Below, one piece after another: positions 30,811 through 32,456 of a stretch of DNA of 32,456 nt. Below the pieces are notes generated by a model. It made no database searches. It worked only from the letters and a program-made list of their open reading frames with translations, and was not told the DNA's origin. Location of the stretch: contig JAUNBN010000001.1 of assembly GCA_030527085.1 (NCBI GenBank), forward strand, positions 1 to 32,456. The letters run 5' to 3'. The DNA is from Oscillospiraceae bacterium (GTDB lineage Bacteria; Bacillota; Clostridia; Oscillospirales; Ruminococcaceae). The position numbers and the translations under genes are program-made. The number at the start of each line of letters is the position of its first letter. Position 1 is the stretch's first letter.

Positions 30811-31671
30811 ATGGCCGCTGAAAAGAAAAACCGCCTCGGCAAGGGGCTGGACGCGCTCTTTCAGGACAACTCGCTGGATTCAAGCGAGGTCGAAAACGAG
30901 CTGCCCCTGGCCGACATAGAGCCCGACCGCGAGCAGCCGCGCAGCTATTTTGATGACGAGAGCCTGGCGGAGCTTGCGGACTCCATAGCCCAGCACGGCG
31001 TTTTGCAGCCCATACTCGTCCGCCCCAAGCCGGACGGAGGCTATAAAATAGTGGCGGGAGAGCGCCGCTGGCGGGCGAGCCGTCTGGCTGGGAGGACCAC
31101 GATACCCGCAATAGTGCGAAACCTCTCCCAGCTGGAGGCCATGACCTTCGCGCTTATTGAAAATCTTCAGCGCGAGGACTTGAACCCCGTGGACGAGGCG
31201 CTGGGCTTAAAGCAGCTGATGGATTTAAACTCCATGACGCAGGAGCAGGCCGCGCGGCAGGTGGGGCGCTCGCGCTCCTCGGTAGCCAACGCCCTGAGGC
31301 TGCTCTCCCTGCCCGAGGAGGCGCTCGGGATGCTGCGCGAGGGCCGTCTCACCGTCGGCCACGCCAAGGCCATTCTCTCCCTGCCCGACCCCGCGCAGCG
31401 CGCGAGCGTGGCGCGGCAGGTGGCCGAGGAGGGCATAACGGTGCGCGAGGCCGAAAAGCGCTGGCAGAACTCCCACCGCCAGGAGAGGATAAAGCTGCCC
31501 TTGAGCCTCAACCCCGAGGCAGTGGAGGTCGAAAAATCCTTAAGTGAGGCGCTGGGAGTTGAGGTTCGCGTGAAGTATAAGGACGGCAGCGGCACGCTCT
31601 CGGTGGACTTCTATTCGCGCGAGCAGCTCTACGATTTCGCCAACCGTCTGGGCTCCTCGGACGACGGCTGA
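30811..31671 (+). CDS. parB: Chromosome partitioning protein ParB/Spo0J
   Basis: CTP-dependent DNA clamp that loads at parS and recruits SMC. It is 286 residues. The N-terminal ParA-interacting segment (KKNRLGKGLDALF) is followed by the nuclease-like CTP-binding domain with GERRWR (83-88) and ENLQREDLNP (117-126). The HTH is at about 143-165 (MTQEQAARQVGRSRSSVANALRL), and the C-terminal dimerisation domain is 225-286. It is co-translated with parA (3-bp gap). It probably binds the two parS sites upstream of parA. Confidence 0.97.
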   Translation: MAAEKKNRLGKGLDALFQDNSLDSSEVENELPLADIEPDREQPRSYFDDESLAELADSIAQHGVLQPILVRPKPDGGYKIVAGERRWRASRLAGRTTIPAIVRNLSQLEAMTFALIENLQREDLNPVDEALGLKQLMDLNSMTQEQAARQVGRSRSSVANALRLLSLPEEALGMLREGRLTVGHAKAILSLPDPAQRASVARQVAEEGITVREAEKRWQNSHRQERIKLPLSLNPEAVEVEKSLSEALGVEVRVKYKDGSGTLSVDFYSREQLYDFANRLGSSDDG

Positions 31672-31754
31672 GGCCCGAAGCGGCGTTAGGACAAGAGAAA
31701 AAGGCCAATAATTACTTGAAAGCCACCCTGCGGGGTCAAGAGAGGAAGAAAAAG

Positions 31755-32456
31755 ATGCTGGATATAAAGCTTATAAGAGAAAAGCCCGAATGGGTAAAGG
31801 AACGCCTTGCCGTGCGCTGTAAGGACTACGGCCCGCAGATAGACGAGATAGCCGATATTGACCGCGAGCGGCGCGCGATAATCGCCGAGAGCGACGCGCT
31901 CAAGCAGAGGCAGAACGCCGCGAGCCGCGAGATACCGCGCATAAAGCAGGAGGGCGGCGACGTAAAGGCCATAATGGCCGAGATGAAGGAGATATCCGAA
32001 AAGGTCAAGGGCTTTGAGAAGCGGCTCGGCGAGCTCGAGGAGCAGCAGAAAACACTGCTGTTGAATATACCCAACACGCCCAACGAGACCGTCCCTCCCG
32101 GGGAGGACAGCAGCGACAATATCGAGCAGCGCCACTGGGGCGAGCCCACCGTCTTCGATTTCGACGCCAAGCCCCACTGGGAGCTGGGCGCGAATCTCGG
32201 CATACTCGACCCCGAGCGCGCGGCCAAGGTCACGGGCGCGAGATTCCATTTTTACAAGGGACTGGGCGCCTCGCTCGAGCGCGCTGTTATGAACTTCTAC
32301 CTCGATTTGCATATTGCCGAGCACGGCTACACCGAAATGTTCCCGCCCTTTATGGCCAACCGCGCCTCGATGACGGGCACGGGCCAGCTCCCCAAATTCG
32401 AGGAGGATATGTTCCACCTCGCAAACGAGGACTATTTTTTGATACCTACCGCCGAG
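31755..32456 (+). CDS. serS: Seryl-tRNA synthetase, N-terminal part (cut by window edge)
   Basis: Class II aminoacyl-tRNA synthetase charging tRNA-Ser. 234 codons are visible with no stop. MLDIKLIREKPEWVKERLAVR opens the N-terminal coiled-coil arm (about 30-105) that grips the tRNA long arm. LLLNIPNTPNETVPPGEDSSDN marks the junction, and the catalytic domain begins with HWELGANLGILDPERAAKVTGARFHFYKG. GAGGAAG precedes ATG 31755. It lies 83 bp after parB with no T-box visible in that gap; parB-serS adjacency is common in Clostridia. Confidence 0.96.
   Translation, partial: MLDIKLIREKPEWVKERLAVRCKDYGPQIDEIADIDRERRAIIAESDALKQRQNAASREIPRIKQEGGDVKAIMAEMKEISEKVKGFEKRLGELEEQQKTLLLNIPNTPNETVPPGEDSSDNIEQRHWGEPTVFDFDAKPHWELGANLGILDPERAAKVTGARFHFYKGLGASLERAVMNFYLDLHIAEHGYTEMFPPFMANRASMTGTGQLPKFEEDMFHLANEDYFLIPTAE

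Noticed and set aside
31672..31754. T-box leader for serS
   Set aside because: The 83-bp gap is too short, and the conserved T-box sequence and terminator are absent.

Overview
The window is the replication-origin region of a Firmicutes (Clostridia-like) chromosome. It is GC-rich, has strong AGGAGG-type ribosome binding sites, and prefers ATA as its isoleucine codon. The evidence is gene order. gyrB, remB/yaaB, recF, yaaA, dnaN and dnaA run leftward. rpmH, rnpA, yidD, yidC, jag, mnmE, mnmG and rsmG run rightward from the same point. A soj/spo0J (parA/parB) pair with two parS sites follows further along, then serS. I cannot name the genus. gyrB (left edge) and serS (right edge) are cut by the window.

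Layout. 1-5386: leftward replication and supercoiling genes. 3845-4078 and 5387-5903: the two AT-rich intergenic regions where oriC should lie. 5904-13269: rightward ribosome/RNase P, membrane insertion and tRNA/rRNA modification genes. 13270-29930: a roughly 16.7 kb accessory block between rsmG and soj. It holds a cysteine-peptidase-like unknown protein coupled to a truncated DMT transporter, a membrane-anchored XRE regulator, a GT-C-like membrane protein, an ABC/GntR/cytidine deaminase operon, a serine recombinase, an LCP-like protein with a lipoprotein, two iron-type alcohol/glycerol dehydrogenases, a P-loop ATPase, a His-rich MarR regulator and a membrane diguanylate cyclase. 29967-32456: parS sites, parA, parB and the start of serS.

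The most unusual feature is a family of about 16 short (about 80-130 bp) intergenic elements. The best copies are imperfect palindromes along their whole length. They have GGGAGTGTCCC-like ends, a GCG plus T-tract segment, and a central hairpin with a CCCCGCC-GAA-GGCGGGG-type core. The outer hairpin arms differ in sequence from copy to copy, yet both arms change together so pairing is kept. One copy is flanked by a perfect 8-bp direct repeat. Three copies sit in tandem between the dnaA and rpmH promoters, and half a copy sits exactly where the DMT transporter loses its 3' end. They look like MITE-like non-autonomous elements whose structure is maintained. I do not recognise them as a named family.

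Other regulatory structure is readable: a perfect 21-bp inverted repeat made of two parS sites touching the parA ribosome binding site; paired TTCGGTACCGAA operators around a near-consensus promoter in front of the His-rich MarR gene; a 10-bp-arm operator beside the ABC/GntR operon promoter; and an attenuator-like hairpin between rpmH and rnpA that contains the rnpA Shine-Dalgarno.
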